Under the pieces are notes generated by a model. That model had not been told where the DNA came from. It saw nothing but the letters and a program-made list of their open reading frames with translations, and searched no databases. From Theobroma cacao (Eukaryota > Streptophyta > Magnoliopsida > Malvales > Malvaceae): a stretch of 64,000 nucleotides of DNA. The translations under genes and the position numbers were made by a program. Where the stretch lies: positions 8,283,584-8,347,583 of the forward strand of contig NC_030855.1 of assembly GCF_000208745.1 (NCBI RefSeq), written 5' to 3'. Of the stretch, positions 47,012 to 59,360 are shown one piece after another (position 1 is the first letter of the stretch; each line of letters starts with the position of its first letter).

Positions 47012-48930
47012 CACTGTAGCATCCATCCGGGGGGGGGCCCGAACCTGCAAACCAAAGAGAAAATTGAGATAAAAAAAATCCCGAAAAGTAAAAAAAAATC
47101 AAATTCCTAGCTTTCTAACAGCCCCCAACAATCCACAAAAATCAAGAAATATACCAAAATATACCAAAAATTCATAAATACACACAGTGAGAGAGGGATT
47201 TTTTGGTTCATTTTTTTTCTTTTGGGGGGGGGGGGGGGTTTGTTGCTGTCGACTAGGGAAGAAGACGCTGGGATGGTATCGTCAGTTAGGATGGAAAAGC
47301 TTTGGGGTAGGTCACTGGCGGGAGGAAGGAACTGAGAGAGAGAGCTTCGGGTTGCGCCGCCAATGTGAGGGCACCTACAGATCTGCGGCAAAGGGGAGTT
47401 CGCCGGTAGGAGAAGACGTAAAGGGAGAGCTGACCGGCGGTGGTTGAGAGATTTAGGGAGAAACTGGTCATCGGAGGGAGGAAGGAGAGGAGAAGGGGAT
47501 TTGTTAGAAAGACGGCAGAAAGGTTTTTTTAGAGAGAGAAACAAAAAGGAAAATGAAGAGAGAGAAAAGGAAAATAGGGTTTTATAGCTAGGGCTCAGAG
47601 GGCTTAAACGACGTCGTTCGGTAACTCACCCAAAATCCGCTTTATTCCCTCCAAACAGCGTCATTTTGGGCGCACCAAGGGCTGCTGAACAAGGCACCAA
47701 AATGGTGCGTTTTGGGAGAGGTTTGAGGGCCTTGGGAAGCAGATCAGTTGGAGCGATCTGATTATCTTGGACCACTTTAGCCCATAAAAGGTAAATTTTT
47801 TCTGATTTGGTCTTTGTGGTTGTGTTTGGCTTAATGTTTGATAGGAAGGTAAATTAGTTTTAGTATGTTATTAGGTAAAATAAAAAGATAAAATACCTTT
47901 AAAATGATTAGATGTTAGGAGAAAATAGAAGTAATAATAATAAATAAAAAGAAAGAAGAAAAATATAAAGATGGATGAGGATAAAAATAGAATGTTTAAT
48001 GATATATAAAAAAATGATGATAAAAAATGAGAGTAGATAAAAAATATAAGAATATATATATTTTTGTTTATATAATAAATAATAATAAAATTAGGAAGAG
48101 ATAGGTATTTGGTTACAAAAGTAGATAAAATAAAATAAAATAAATAAAATATATAACAAAACAAATAAATACATTTAATTGCTAAAACTAAATATATAAT
48201 ATATACACACGTAAAATGTAATGGAATAAATTCGGTAAATGACAAGCAAATCAAAGGAGATAATTTTACATAAAATATAGAGTTGATGAAAATGGGATAA
48301 GATAGTTAGTTATTTAATATAGACAAAATTGTTTAATTCAATACCGATAATGGGATGATCGGTCGGGACGAGAGAAGTCGCAATCCCGAGCCTATATTCC
48401 CTAGGTTCTGAATCCGAATCAAGGCTCCACCAGTACGATGGGAGGGCCTCGATTTCAAGATCCCGAAATTTTAACAGATAAAGAATTTGACTATACAAAA
48501 TCATTCAAAAATAATAATAAATAAATTATAGATAAAAAAAGAAAAAATAAAAATAATAATAATGATAATTCAAATATGTATATAATAAATTTGTGATATC
48601 CATGACATAAAATAGACAAATAATAAAGACTATTAATAAAGAAGATCCAAGACAATAAATAACTTAAAATTAAGCATTAAGTATCTAGTGGTGCAAGGTA
48701 TAGATTAATAAATATTATATAAAAGAAATAAGATAGGAAATATCAAGGAAATATAGGAGAAACTTAGAATAAAAAAATGTAAAAGAATAAAATAAAATGA
48801 TATGACAATAAAAAAATAAAATAAAATGGTAATAATAATAATAATAAAAATAGTTAATTGCATTAGCATAGCACATATACATTGCATCACACATATCATT
48901 GCATATAAGTATTTTTGTTTACGAGTTGAG

Positions 48931-49220
48931 CCCCGATGATGAGATTTTTCGAAGATCTTGCGAAGGCTAGTTTCTCCCGAAAAGTTTCCTAGGTGAAAGG
49001 GTGCCCCCGAGTCCCACCAGTATGATAGGATGGCTCAGGAAACATATTTAATAAAAGGCTTTAGCTTGTATTAGGTTCATTATGCACGAAAATATTATTT
49101 TAAAAGAAAACGTACAATGACTTCGATGATGGGAATTATTCGTTGAATTTGCGAAGGCGAGTTTCTCGGATAATTCCCTAGCTAAGAGAACACCCCGGAT
49201 CCCACCAGTACGATGGGCGG
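48931..49220 (+). repeat. Two ~100-bp modules spaced 190 bp in LTR copy 1
   Basis: Each has CGATGATGRGA, then GCGAAGGC(G/T)AGTTTCTC, then CCTAG(G/C)T, and ends CCCACCAGTAYGAT(G/A)GG. They start near 48931 and 49121. Copy 2 has the equivalents at 51811 and 52001. A more diverged third one lies at 48340-48460 in copy 1 only. Confidence 0.75.
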
Positions 49221-49577
49221 AGTCGGGAAAACGTCCTTGATAAAAAGTTATTCGTCCGACATTTTTATCCTACGTCATGCATTTCATCTTGCCTCACATT
49301 TGCATTCCATTTTAGGTTAAATAGAAAATAAAATAAGAGAACAATAACTAAGGAAATATAGGAACTAAAAAAAAAAAATCAAAGCCTAATAGGATAATCT
49401 AAAAAATGGTACCGTTCATGGAACGGGCGTCCCGAGGGTGCTAATTCTTCTCCGGGCGTAACCGTACTCCTGAACTTAGATCTAGAGAAATGTAGACCAG
49501 TTTAAGGTTCTTTTCGATGGGCCTAAAATTAATTTAAGGTTTCATCGATTAGAATTGAGTTAATAAGTGGCCAATCG

Positions 49578-52553
49578 TGTAGACACTAAAATTATAAACA
49601 CAAAAATGAACAAAAAATATATATATATATAATAAAAATTAAAAAATTAAAAAAAACAAAGAAGAAATGAAAAAAAAGGGAGAGAGGTACGACTAGCAAG
49701 GTGCGAACGCACCCTGCCAGGCACCTCCCTCACCCTGCCAGACGCGAAAAATTCGCGTCTAGCAGGGTAGTGGAATGTGCCCCCTAGTGCCCAGGGACAA
49801 GGCAGTGGAGCGTGCCCCCTCCAAAGCCCAGGAACCGGGTATAAAGGGGAAGGGGCACTGTAGCATTCGGGGGGGGGGCATTCAAACCCGAGAAAAAATC
49901 CCCGAAAACCTGCAAGCTAAAGGGAACAATGGAAGCAAAAAAGAAAAATCCCAGTCTAGCAGCCACAACAACCTAAAAAATTTCTCAAAAAGATATGAAA
50001 AATATGCAATGGGAGAGAAAGTCGACAAATATGCGGTAGTTGAGAAGTCGACAAAAGTCGACTGACGGTAGGAGAGAGAAAAGTTGACAAAGCGCAAGAG
50101 AAGGGTGAGAGAGAGGAAGCCCGACCGTCGCGCCACCAGACCCGGCACAAGGAAGAGAGCGAAAGCATTCGATCGGTGCCAAGGGGGTTCGCGCCGGCAG
50201 GAGAAGAGTGAGAGAGAAGAAGCCCGACCGTCGTGCCACCAGATCTGTCGACGCGGGAAGGAGGAGCTGATCCAGGTGGGGAGCGACGCCACCGGTTGGG
50301 GAGCCGACCGTAAGGGAATCTGTGAGGCCACCTACAGATCGGCGACAAGGAGGAGTTTGCCGACGTGAGTCCTCTTGCAGATCGACGGCCAAGGGGAGTT
50401 CGTCGGCGTGAGAAGGAGAAATCCAGCAGAATCCAATTTGTTTAGAGAGAAAGGAGAGAGTTAGACGGCTAGAGAGAGAAACAAAAAAGGAAAATAGGGA
50501 GAGAGGAAAGAAAAAGAGGTTTTTATAGCTAGGGCTCGGAGGCCTTAAACGACGTCGTCCTGTAACTCACCCAAAGTCCAATTTATTCTCTCCAAACGGC
50601 GTCGTTTTGGGCGCACCAAGGGCTACTGGACAAGACACCGAAACGGTGCATTTTGGGAGAGGCCTGAGGGCCTTGGGAAGCAGACCAGTTGGAGTGATCC
50701 GATTATCTTGGGCCATTTGAGCCCATAAAAGGTAATTTTTTTCTAATTTGGTCTTTGTGGTTATGTTTGGCCCAATATTTGATAGAAGGGTAAATTAGTT
50801 TTAGTATGTTATTAGGTAAAATAAAAAGATAAAATACTTTTAAAATGATTAGATGCTAAGAGAAAATAGAAATAATAATAAAAAACAAAGAAGGAAAATA
50901 TTTATTACAAATATATAATAAATTTATAAAATCATAATTATAAATCAAAGATAGCTAATGGTATGAGAAGTCAAAATTGAAAAAAAGAAAATATAATCTA
51001 TGTGAAAATATTGCAAGAAAGTATTAACATACATGAATCCTGAAAGTGATTTCGGGATATAAAAATGTCTTTACAATGTTTCACAGCACTCTAAACCCAA
51101 GTTCACCATTGATCATGTACATTAGGTTAAGAGTTTACAAAAATTAAAAGAGCATAACATACAGTTTGAGTTAAACATAAAAGGTAATACAAAAGCATTC
51201 ATCCAATATCGAGCACCTAAACTCTAAAAGCTTTAGTTAAAAATACAATATAAAAAAGAGTTTATCTTTATAATGAATATTGTGTAAAAGAAACAACATT
51301 GTTTGTGTTCCTGTAAAATATATAATACTAATGTCAAATACTTTTGATATCAAATAAATGATTATATCATATACATTAGTGTATGGAAAAAATAATACAA
51401 AAATATTGTCAAAAGATAATAATAAATTTATAAAATGAAGAGAAATAATTACCATTTGATTTAGATGTTGATACATGGTTGTGCAATATATGATACTTTA
51501 TTTGCATTGTTCAATAAAAAAATGAGTATTTGAATCATTGATCATGATTCTGATAATTGTCATCCAAACTAAATTATTTAACCTGAATAAGCTTAAATCT
51601 TTCACATNAAGAACTTAGAACAAAAAAATGTAAAGTATAAAAAAAATAATAATAAGAAATAAGAATAGAAAATATGATAATAAAATATATAATAAAATAA
51701 TAATAATTAATTAATAATAACAAAAAATATAGATAATTGCATTAGCATAGCATATATATATTGCATCATACATATCATTGCATATAAATATTTCTGTTTT
51801 CGAGTTTAACCCCCGATGATGGGATCTTCCGAGGATCTTGCTAAGGCGGGTATTTCTCGAAAAGTTTCCTAGGTGAAAAGACGTCCTCGGGTCCCACCAA
51901 TATGATGGGAGGGCTCGAGAACCATCTTTAATTAAAGGCTTTTGCCCTAATTAGGTTCATTATGCACAAAAATATTATTTTAAAAAGAAAACGTACGATG
52001 ACCCCGATGACGGGAATTATTCGTCGAATTTACGAAGGCGAGTTTCTCGGATAATTCCCTAGGTGAGAGAATATCCTGAGTCCCACTAGTATGATGGGCG
52101 GATTCGAAAAAATATCCTCGATAAAAGGTTATTCGTCCGACATTTTTATCTCACGCCATGCATTTCATCTTGCCACCCATTTGCATTCTATTTTAGGTTA
52201 AATAGGAGATAAAATAAAAGAATAATAATTAAGAAAATATAGTGAAATTAAAAATTAAAGCCCAATAGGATAATCTAAAAATGGTACCGTTCATGGAACG
52301 GGCGTCCCGAGGGTGCTAATCCTTCCCCGGGCATAACCGTACTCCCGAACCTAGATCTAGAAAATCGTAGACCAGTTTAAAGTTCTTTTCGGTGGGCTTA
52401 AAATTAATTTAAGTTCTCATCGATTAGAATCGAGTCAATAGGTGGCCAATCGCACCTAGTAAAAAAGATTGGTGGCGACTCCTAGTTTAATTTTTTAGTG
52501 AGTTTTCACATTCGCGTCTGGCGGTCGGGTTCCCGGACCTATACGTTACGACA
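49578..52553 (+). mobile_element. Complete 5' LTR (copy 2), 2976 bp
   Basis: Starts TGTAGACAC and ends TACGTTACGACA, i.e. TG...CA, with the primer-binding site two bases further on. It includes a TATA box at 49840-49849, two hairpins upstream of it, a GC-rich leader with a partial internal duplication (CCCGACCGTCG near 50119 and 50223), and an AT-rich stretch at 50870-51770. Two modules start at 51811 and 52001. Open frames at 49882-50392 on the minus strand lie in the GC-rich part and are not credible proteins. Confidence 0.9.
49840..49849 (+). promoter_or_regulatory. TATA box of LTR copy 2
   Basis: TATAAAGGGG followed by AAGGGGCACTGTAGCATTC, conserved with copy 1. Confidence 0.7.
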
Positions 52554-52555
52554 GA

Positions 52556-52573
52556 TGGCGACTCTACTGGGGA
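52556..52573 (+). promoter_or_regulatory. Primer-binding site
   Basis: TGGCGACTCTACTGGGGA lies two bases after the LTR end and starts TGG, complementary to a tRNA CCA tail. A tRNA-Arg primer has been reported for Ogre elements; I have not matched this sequence to a specific tRNA. Confidence 0.8.
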
Positions 52574-53356
52574 CTGCCGAGAGTCGAACCATTAAATAAT
52601 AATAGGTTATCCAAGGCTTTAAATAATTCAATATTTCCTTAGTGTTAATGATTTGTTCTACATATTTTGTCTGGTGTATTAGTTTATTTCGCATTTATTG
52701 CTTTTAATAATTGTGGGGATTTAGGATAGAGGGATGTGAGATTATTACTCCAAACTCGATGTTTTCCTTCACACACACAGCACATTTTGCATTCATACAT
52801 AAACCCTCAACCCAGGTTATGTCCTTTTTAGGAGGGAGTTTAGTAGCTACGCTCTCGTGAGGTGATAACCTCCGCACAGGCTAGTGAAGACTCCCACTCA
52901 AGTTGAACCTAGTTCGTTTGAAGCTTGTAATGGGTAAGGACCGGGGTGCCTTACTAGTCCACATAGACGACAGTGAGGAACGATTTGGGAACCTTAGCTC
53001 TGTTTATAAACCCCACTCAGCATATAGAGTACCGAGAGTAGCTTAACCCTAGGTAGGGTCATACCCGGTGAAAATATACCCTATAAATAGGTACACATGA
53101 AGGAATTTCTTCCACTCCCTCTATCTTAAATTATGCCATGAGATAATAAAGCATCGTGGAGTAGACAATAATACCCATGATATTGCTTATTATTCTCTCA
53201 TTATTTTTAACACTCCATTCTTTCTTTTTACCATACTAACTTAAGTTTATTTTGCTTGTCATGTGCATGTTACATGTTCATTTGCATGCATCGTAATTCC
53301 ATATAGGAGAAATATTGGCTACACAATATTCAACCTAAGAGATCCCGGTTATATCC
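52574..53356 (+). other. Untranslated leader between primer-binding site and ORF1
   Basis: About 780 bp without a credible reading frame. This is the expected position of packaging signals, but I can identify none. Confidence 0.6.
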
Positions 53357-55245
53357 ATGGCATCGTCATCGGCAGGTCCGCTCAACATATACAGAAATGA
53401 CTATGAGATAGAATTACAGATGGGGCAGATCCAACGAGAAAAAGGAGACTGTTTGACCCAAGGACATGTCTCAACTTTACCCGAGAGAGTTCACTTGGAC
53501 CTTTAGCAGAATGACTTCAAAAAGATGGTAGGAATTTGGGAACAGTGGAGACGTGCTCACCGAGACAATTTTTAAAACAAGTATGGACACATTGCATGGC
53601 TCCTATATGTACCTGTTGATGACCAGATGCTCCGAGCCATTGTCCAGTTTTGGGATCCCTCATACCGTTGCTTTGTCTTTAACAAGGTGGACATGACCCC
53701 TACCATAGAAGAGTACTCCTCTCTGCTCTGGATAGATCACATGCACCTGATAAGATCTATTGGAGGGCCCAAAAGACTGGACACCGACGAAAATTGGCCA
53801 AGTTGTTAGGAATGACTACGATAGAAGTGGATTAGCATTTGAAGAAGAAAGGAGACACAAAATGTCTTTCGTGGAGTTTCTTGAACGGATATATTAAAAA
53901 ACACATGGATGATGAACAAGGTTTCCTATCTTTCGCAATGGCGATCTATGGCTTAGTGGTCTTCCCGAAGGTTCTAGGTCATGTGGAGGTGTCAGTCATA
54001 GACTTCTTTGATCAGGTGACAAGGAGCATGAACCCAGCCTCATCTATCTTAGCTGAAACCTTCAGATCCTTGAATTTCTCTGGACGCAAAAGTGAGGGAC
54101 GATTCATCGGATGTGCTCAACTCCTAACCATATGGATCAAAAGCCACTTCGAATGCAAAGAGAGCAGATTTTGAAAGCTTTATCTATCTGCGAGTTGTCC
54201 TATCCTTGAGTTCTGCGAAAGCGAATGGCCCGACTGCAAGAGGAAAGAAGAGTGGGTTGCAAGGCTCCGGAGGTTAATGAGCATTGAAGTGACTTGGAAA
54301 GCTCCATGGATGCCACAAATGCAAGTAATGTATAAATGTGGGGACAAGCCGTGGGTACCACTGATGGGACCATGGGGAGCCATCAGCTATGCCCCGATAA
54401 TGGTACAGAGACAGTTCGGATCTGAACAATTCGTGCCCATGACTCACCAGCTCGACTAGTTATAGTTTACATATGGAGAGCCGGAAACGTTAAAGAGAAT
54501 TGAGGAAATTGCACAAGATTGGAAGAAAACTTGTCGAGTGGATCAGGGAAGGGTTACCAATGAAGTCACCACAAGATATCATACTTGGCACGACCAAAGG
54601 GTGAAAAATGTCATATGCCCCCCGAAAAATCCATCAAAACATCCCATAAACCCAGAACCCCAAGATGTCCTGCTGGAGAGTGAATTGACAAGAAAAAGAC
54701 TTGAAAAGGAGATGATGAATATGAAGCGGAGACATGAGGATGAGCTAGAAGAAGTGAAGAAAGAGTTGGCAAGAAAGGTACAGATGGCTTTGGAAGAGCG
54801 GGATGAGTGGCAAAGCAAATTTGAGGAAGTGAGCGTGACAAATTCTTCTCTGATTGCTAGAATGCAAGAACTCCAAAGTGCCAACAATGCTTTGCAGCAT
54901 AAGGTTCAAAGACAAGAACAAACCATCCGAGAGTTGAAAAATGACTGTGACTTGTTGGAAGCTGCCATGGAGGGCTACAAGGCACAGTACGAAATAATAA
55001 GGCAAGAATATTTCCAAATGAGGGAAAGAAATGATTCGTGCACACAAAGCCTTCAAAAGAAAGAAACTGAGATGCGATGGGTACTGAGACAGATGAGAGA
55101 AGTGGCATTTAGAGCTCGAGTGATGGCAGACAAGACCGAAGAACTCAGGCGAGAGATTCTTCCCAAGGATGAATTGAGTGAGTGGTTGATCGATCACCTC
55201 AGAATGGTTAGGGACCAATATGACAAAGTCGATTTTTCCTTTTGA
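53357..55245 (+). pseudogene. Ogre/Tat ORF1 (plant-mobile-domain-like N-part, coiled-coil C-part), broken
   Basis: ATG at 53357. The first half (VDDQMLRAIVQFWDPSYRCF, TPTIEEYSSLL) resembles the DUF7745/plant-mobile-like domain found in ORF1 of these elements. The last ~235 residues (54538-55245) are Glu/Lys/Arg-rich with heptad character, a long coiled coil. In-frame stops lie at 53504, 53573, 53807, 54172, 54457 and 54463, with a frame change between about 53770 and 53840. The function of ORF1 is not established in the family. Confidence 0.7.
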
Positions 55246-55515
55246 TAGTTATGTAATGGTTTTAGACAATGATGTAATCGGATATTTAAGTTTTATGGAT
55301 GCAAATTTTCTTATGGTAAATGTTGGATGGCTAATATTTTTCCTATTTTTTCTTTTCTATACATTTCATTTGCATCATAATGCATGATTTAAATAAAAGT
55401 AATAAATAATAATGCACTCAACATAAATTTCTAACTTATTCTTTGAACTAATAGAACAAAATTCTAGAAAAAAAAAATTCTCCACAGATACAATACAAGA
55501 GCCCGTTCTAAGATC
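55246..55515 (+). other. Spacer between ORF1 and gag
   Basis: About 270 bp AT-rich sequence with many stops. No internal promoter or frame-bridging signal was identified. Confidence 0.5.
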
Positions 55516-58053
55516 ATGGGGGACGAGCATTCAGAGAGGATGGATAAGATTGAAAAGAAGTAAGAAGAAATCATGGGTTAGTTATAAAAAATTTTGGAGT
55601 TAATATCTACAAATAAAGGAAAGAGAGCGACAGGGAGCTCTGGTACACCAGAAGACGTTCAACAGACAGAAACCAATACAGACCCCGTGTATCCACCAGG
55701 ATTTACACCTCCACCTGCAAGGAATGCTTCTATTCCCATGCCATCCATGGGTCAATATCCATTTTTTGGGATGCCAATAGGGCCACCATCGACTTATGCT
55801 CAACAAAGGCCAATTGGAGGGGCAAGTCCTTCAGATCCCATCTCTGTACCTGATCTGGATGATCCAAAGGAACAAGAGAAGCTCAAATGTGGATCCGTTG
55901 AATCGAAAGATAATCCCGATACCCATAAAAAATTTGACCTTTTTGAGGAAAGATTGCGCATGATAGAAGGAATGGGAATGTATTGTTCTATAGATGCAAT
56001 TGAGCTCTGTCTTGTGCCAGATGTGGTCATACCCCCAAAATTCAAAGTTTCAGACTTTGAGAAGTATGATGGAACCAAGTGCCCGGTCACACACATCACC
56101 ATGTATTGTAGAAGGATGGCCGCATATGCTCATGATGACAAACTCTTGATACATTGCTTCCAAGATAGCCTTACTGGTGCTGCAGCAAAATGGTACGTCC
56201 AGCTAGACCGCAATCGAATCCACATGTGGAAAGACCTTGCTTGGACGTTTGTAGCTCAGTATAAGCATGTTACAGATATGGCTCCGGATCGCCTTTCTTT
56301 ACAAAACATGGAGAAGAAACCCACTAAAAGCTTCAAAGAATACGCTTAAAGATGGAGGAATGTGGCCTCTCAAGTTCAACCACCATTAACTGAGAAAGAG
56401 ACCACTGTAATGTTTGTTAACACCTTGTGAGCCCCTTACTATGAACGATTGGTTGGTAGTGCCACAAAGAACTTTACTGATATGGTGATTTCATGAGAAA
56501 TGATAGAAACTGCCATTAAGCAAGGGAAGATAGAAGGAGGTGATACGACAAACACGAGGAAAGGGGGAACTTTCAAGAGGAAAGAGGGAGAAGCTCAAGC
56601 CATCACTTCAGGACAACACCAAGGAGGAATATACAACCCTTACCAGCCATACCCACCATACCCCTATTACCCAACTGTGAACAACACTTCACAAAGCCCA
56701 TACCTATACCCACCCATGCCAAATGCCTTTTCTAACCTGTACCCATATACTCCCATCCAACGGACACCTTACCCCACAAATATTCACCCACCTACTTCCA
56801 CACCTGTTACAGCCTCAACCACACAACAAACAACACCTTCAAACAACCATACAACCGGTGAATCAAGAAGATGGCGAAACAAGAAAGAGAAAGTGCAGTT
56901 TGACCCAATCCTAATCACATATGCTGAACTCTTCACTCAGTTAGTTGCAAACCATCTGATGGCACCTTTATACATAGAGCCATTAAAACCTCCATTCCCG
57001 AGATGGTATGACACTTCCGCCCACTGTGATTATCATTATGGAATCGAAGGTCATTCGATTGAGAATTGCACGACATTCAAGCATAAGGTGCAAGTGTTGA
57101 TCAAGGCAGGAATCCTGAACTTTGAAAAAAAGCCGGAACAGAATGTTAACAACAACCCACTGCCAAATCATGCTGGGGCAGGGGTAAATGCAATTGAAAG
57201 GGAGGTGTATGTTAAAAGGAACATTCGGGAAGTGAAAACCCCCATGGAGAAAATATTTGAAGCCTTGGTAAAAGCCAATATGCTCGAGGTTTGGCCGGAA
57301 TGTCCTAATATGAATGACTCGGGAGATATCCAAAGACGATGTTGCTTGTATTACAAAGGATGTGTGGGGCATTTAATCCAGGATTGTAGTTCTTTCCAGA
57401 AGGAAGTGCAAAGAATGATGGATGAATCTAGGATCGAGTTTTATATGGAAGCTTCAGAGTCAACAGTAAACATGATATCCAAGGAATCCACTCACCCAAT
57501 GAAGATAAAACCTTTAACCATTTTCTATGAACCAAGAGGAGAGGTTGTGGAGGACAGAACCCGTGCCAAGATGATTATCGAAATCCCTAAACCCTTCCCT
57601 TACAAAGATGACAAAGCTGTCCCATGGAACTACAACTGTAGTGTACAAGTTTCAAAAGCGGAGAAATAGATAGCTGAATCTCAAGATGATGCTGCACATA
57701 TAACTGGTGTTGGAGGGATTACCCGCAGCGGACGTTGCTATTCATCGAAATCATTGGAAAAACTCAAGAATGAGAAAGGAAAGGAAAAAGAGCAAGGTAC
57801 GAGAGAAGAAAAGGTGCAACCTCCGAAATCGACAGACGGCTTAAAAGGACCGATGACGAAAAAAGAAGCTGTCGAGTTCCTCAAGTTCATCAAACATAGT
57901 GAATACAATGTGATCGAGCAATTGAACAGGTTGCCCGCTCGTATTTCATTACTATCTTTGCTCCTAAGCTCGGAACCACATAGGAACTCTTTGATGAGGA
58001 TTCTGAACCAAGCATATGTGGATCACGATATCTCAGTTGAAAATTTAGACTAA
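55516..58053 (+). pseudogene. gag: gag region of the Ogre/Tat element
   Basis: The frame opens at ATG 55516 and stays in one register, broken only by stops at 55561, 55579, 55585, 56347, 56428, 56494, 57667 and 58051. It holds a proline-rich linker (about 55680-55800), a retrotransposon-gag domain (56030-56350, with HCFQDSLTGAAAKWYVQLDR), a Pro/Tyr-rich segment, and two cysteine/histidine clusters, CDYHYGIEGHSIENC (57025-57069) and CLYYKGCVGHLIQDC (57346-57390). These match the CX2CX4HX4C zinc-knuckle spacing loosely, with Tyr where a Cys is expected. Gag would form the particle and bind element RNA. Confidence 0.8.
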
Positions 58054-58071
58054 ATCGTTGGGAACATTTCG

Positions 58072-59139
58072 GTGGGTAACATAATATCCTTTAGCGATGA
58101 AGAAATCCCTTCTAGAGGTAGAGGAAATTACAAAGCCTTGCATATCACTACCAAGTGTAAAGGCTGTACCATCGCAAAGGTACTGCTTGACAACAGATTG
58201 TCCTTAAATGTGATGCCCATGAGGACCTTGGCCCGTTTACCCATCAACATGTCCCACATGCGAAAGAGTCAGATGATCGTGAGAGCCTTCGACGGAACAA
58301 GGAGAGAAGTAGTAGGGGACATTGAGATACCGGTAGAAATTGGCCCGTGTACCTTTACCATTGAATTCCAGGTTATGGATATCGCTTCTTCATACAATTA
58401 TTTGTTGGGAAGACCTCGGATCCATATGGCTAGGGCCATACCTTCATCTCTTCATCAGAAAGTCAAGTTCATCGTGGAAGGGAAGATTGTCTATGTTAAC
58501 GGGGAAGAGGACTTACTTATAAGCAAGCCAACATATACTCCTTACGTGGAAGCGACGGAAGAAGTGCTTGAATGTTCTTTTCGATCCTTCAAGTTTGTTA
58601 ACACCACATATGTTGGAGAAGGAACCACACCGCCTATTCCGAGGCTTTCCAAAACCATCAAGATGGTTGTCAATCAGATAGTAGGGAAAGGATACCGAGC
58701 GGGGGTGGGACTGGGAAGAGAACTACAAGGCATTAGAAGGCCCATACGTGCTACCAAAAATGAAGAAAGGTTTGGCTTGGGGTATAAGCCAACTAAGAAG
58801 GAAAGAGAAGAAATGATAGCCGAAAGAAAAAAGGAAAGGTTGGCTCGCTTTAAAGGGCATGAGTTGGAAATCCAAGGAATGACATATCCTCATCTCTACG
58901 AGACATTCCGATCTGGAGGTTGCATCTTTCCTGAATCATTCACCGTTGGGAGTCGAGAATAAGTGTTAGCTTTAGGGGAAGCCTTTTCTGATTTATCAAT
59001 ATGTAAAACGGAGGAAGGTGAAGAACAATCAGAAAATGTGGATGGGATTCCTACTACATACCTCGGGCCACCGAATCTAAAATTGAGCAGCTGGAACACC
59101 ATGAGTTTACCAGTCACTTGTGATTCAATTTCAAAGTAA
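58072..59139 (+). pseudogene. pro: Aspartic protease region followed by a G-patch
   Basis: Same register as gag. The protease has KVLLDNRLSLNVMP around 58177-58218, where the catalytic Asp is kept but the third position of the triad is Arg rather than Gly, and a later YNYLLGRPRIH segment typical of retroviral-like proteases. A glycine-rich VGKGYRAGVGLGRELQGIRR (58682-58741) matches the G-patch pattern. A stop at 58960 breaks the frame, which then remains readable to 59139. Confidence 0.75.
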
Positions 59140-59352
59140 TGCAAACTAAACATCCGTGCTTATGCCCAAAAGCATTGGAATTTTATGTATTGGGCTTTTT
59201 ATCATTTATCATTCTAATAAATTGACATGCGTAGTGCATTTCTCATATCTCTTCTCATGATTAACCACTTCCATTCGTGTCATTTCATCCCTTTATTTTA
59301 ACTGTTTACCTATACAATAGCTCTACATATTTCAATCCCCTTTACCTTCCAA
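59140..59352 (+). other. Candidate intron between protease and reverse transcriptase
   Basis: A T-rich ~210-bp stretch separates the two coding registers. Ogre elements are known to have a spliced intron at this place. A donor-like AAA|GTAATG sits at about 59136 and an acceptor-like TTACCTTCCAAG ends at about 59360. That particular pair would not restore the frame, so exact sites are unresolved. Confidence 0.45.
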
Positions 59353-59360
59353 GATTCCAA

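Larger units (their letters stand above)
46788..49577 (+). mobile_element. LTR copy 1 of an Ogre/Tat-type element, lacking its last 101 bp
   Basis: Starts TGTAGACAC and aligns with the full LTR at 49578-52553 up to GGCCAATCG at 49577, which corresponds to 52452. The final 101 bp are missing and the next base is the TG of the second LTR. It shares with copy 2 the two hairpins, the TATA box, the gene-like pyrimidine/purine region and the GATGATGGGA...CCACCAGTACGATGGG modules. It has an extra diverged module at 48340-48460 and one ambiguous base at 46979. Copies differ by many substitutions and internal AT-rich indels. Confidence 0.85.

Noticed and set aside
47107..47544. 145-codon minus-strand frame in LTR copy 1
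   Set aside because: Low-complexity product of purine-rich LTR sequence, not conserved in the second LTR.
49882..50392. Overlapping 130-149-codon minus-strand frames
   Set aside because: They sit in the GC-rich leader part of the LTR, use three frames over the same DNA, and are Arg/Ser/Pro-rich by composition. The corresponding region of the first LTR does not keep them.
54745..55218. 157-codon minus-strand frame
   Set aside because: Antisense to the coiled-coil region of the retrotransposon ORF1; the plus-strand heptad pattern explains the open frame.
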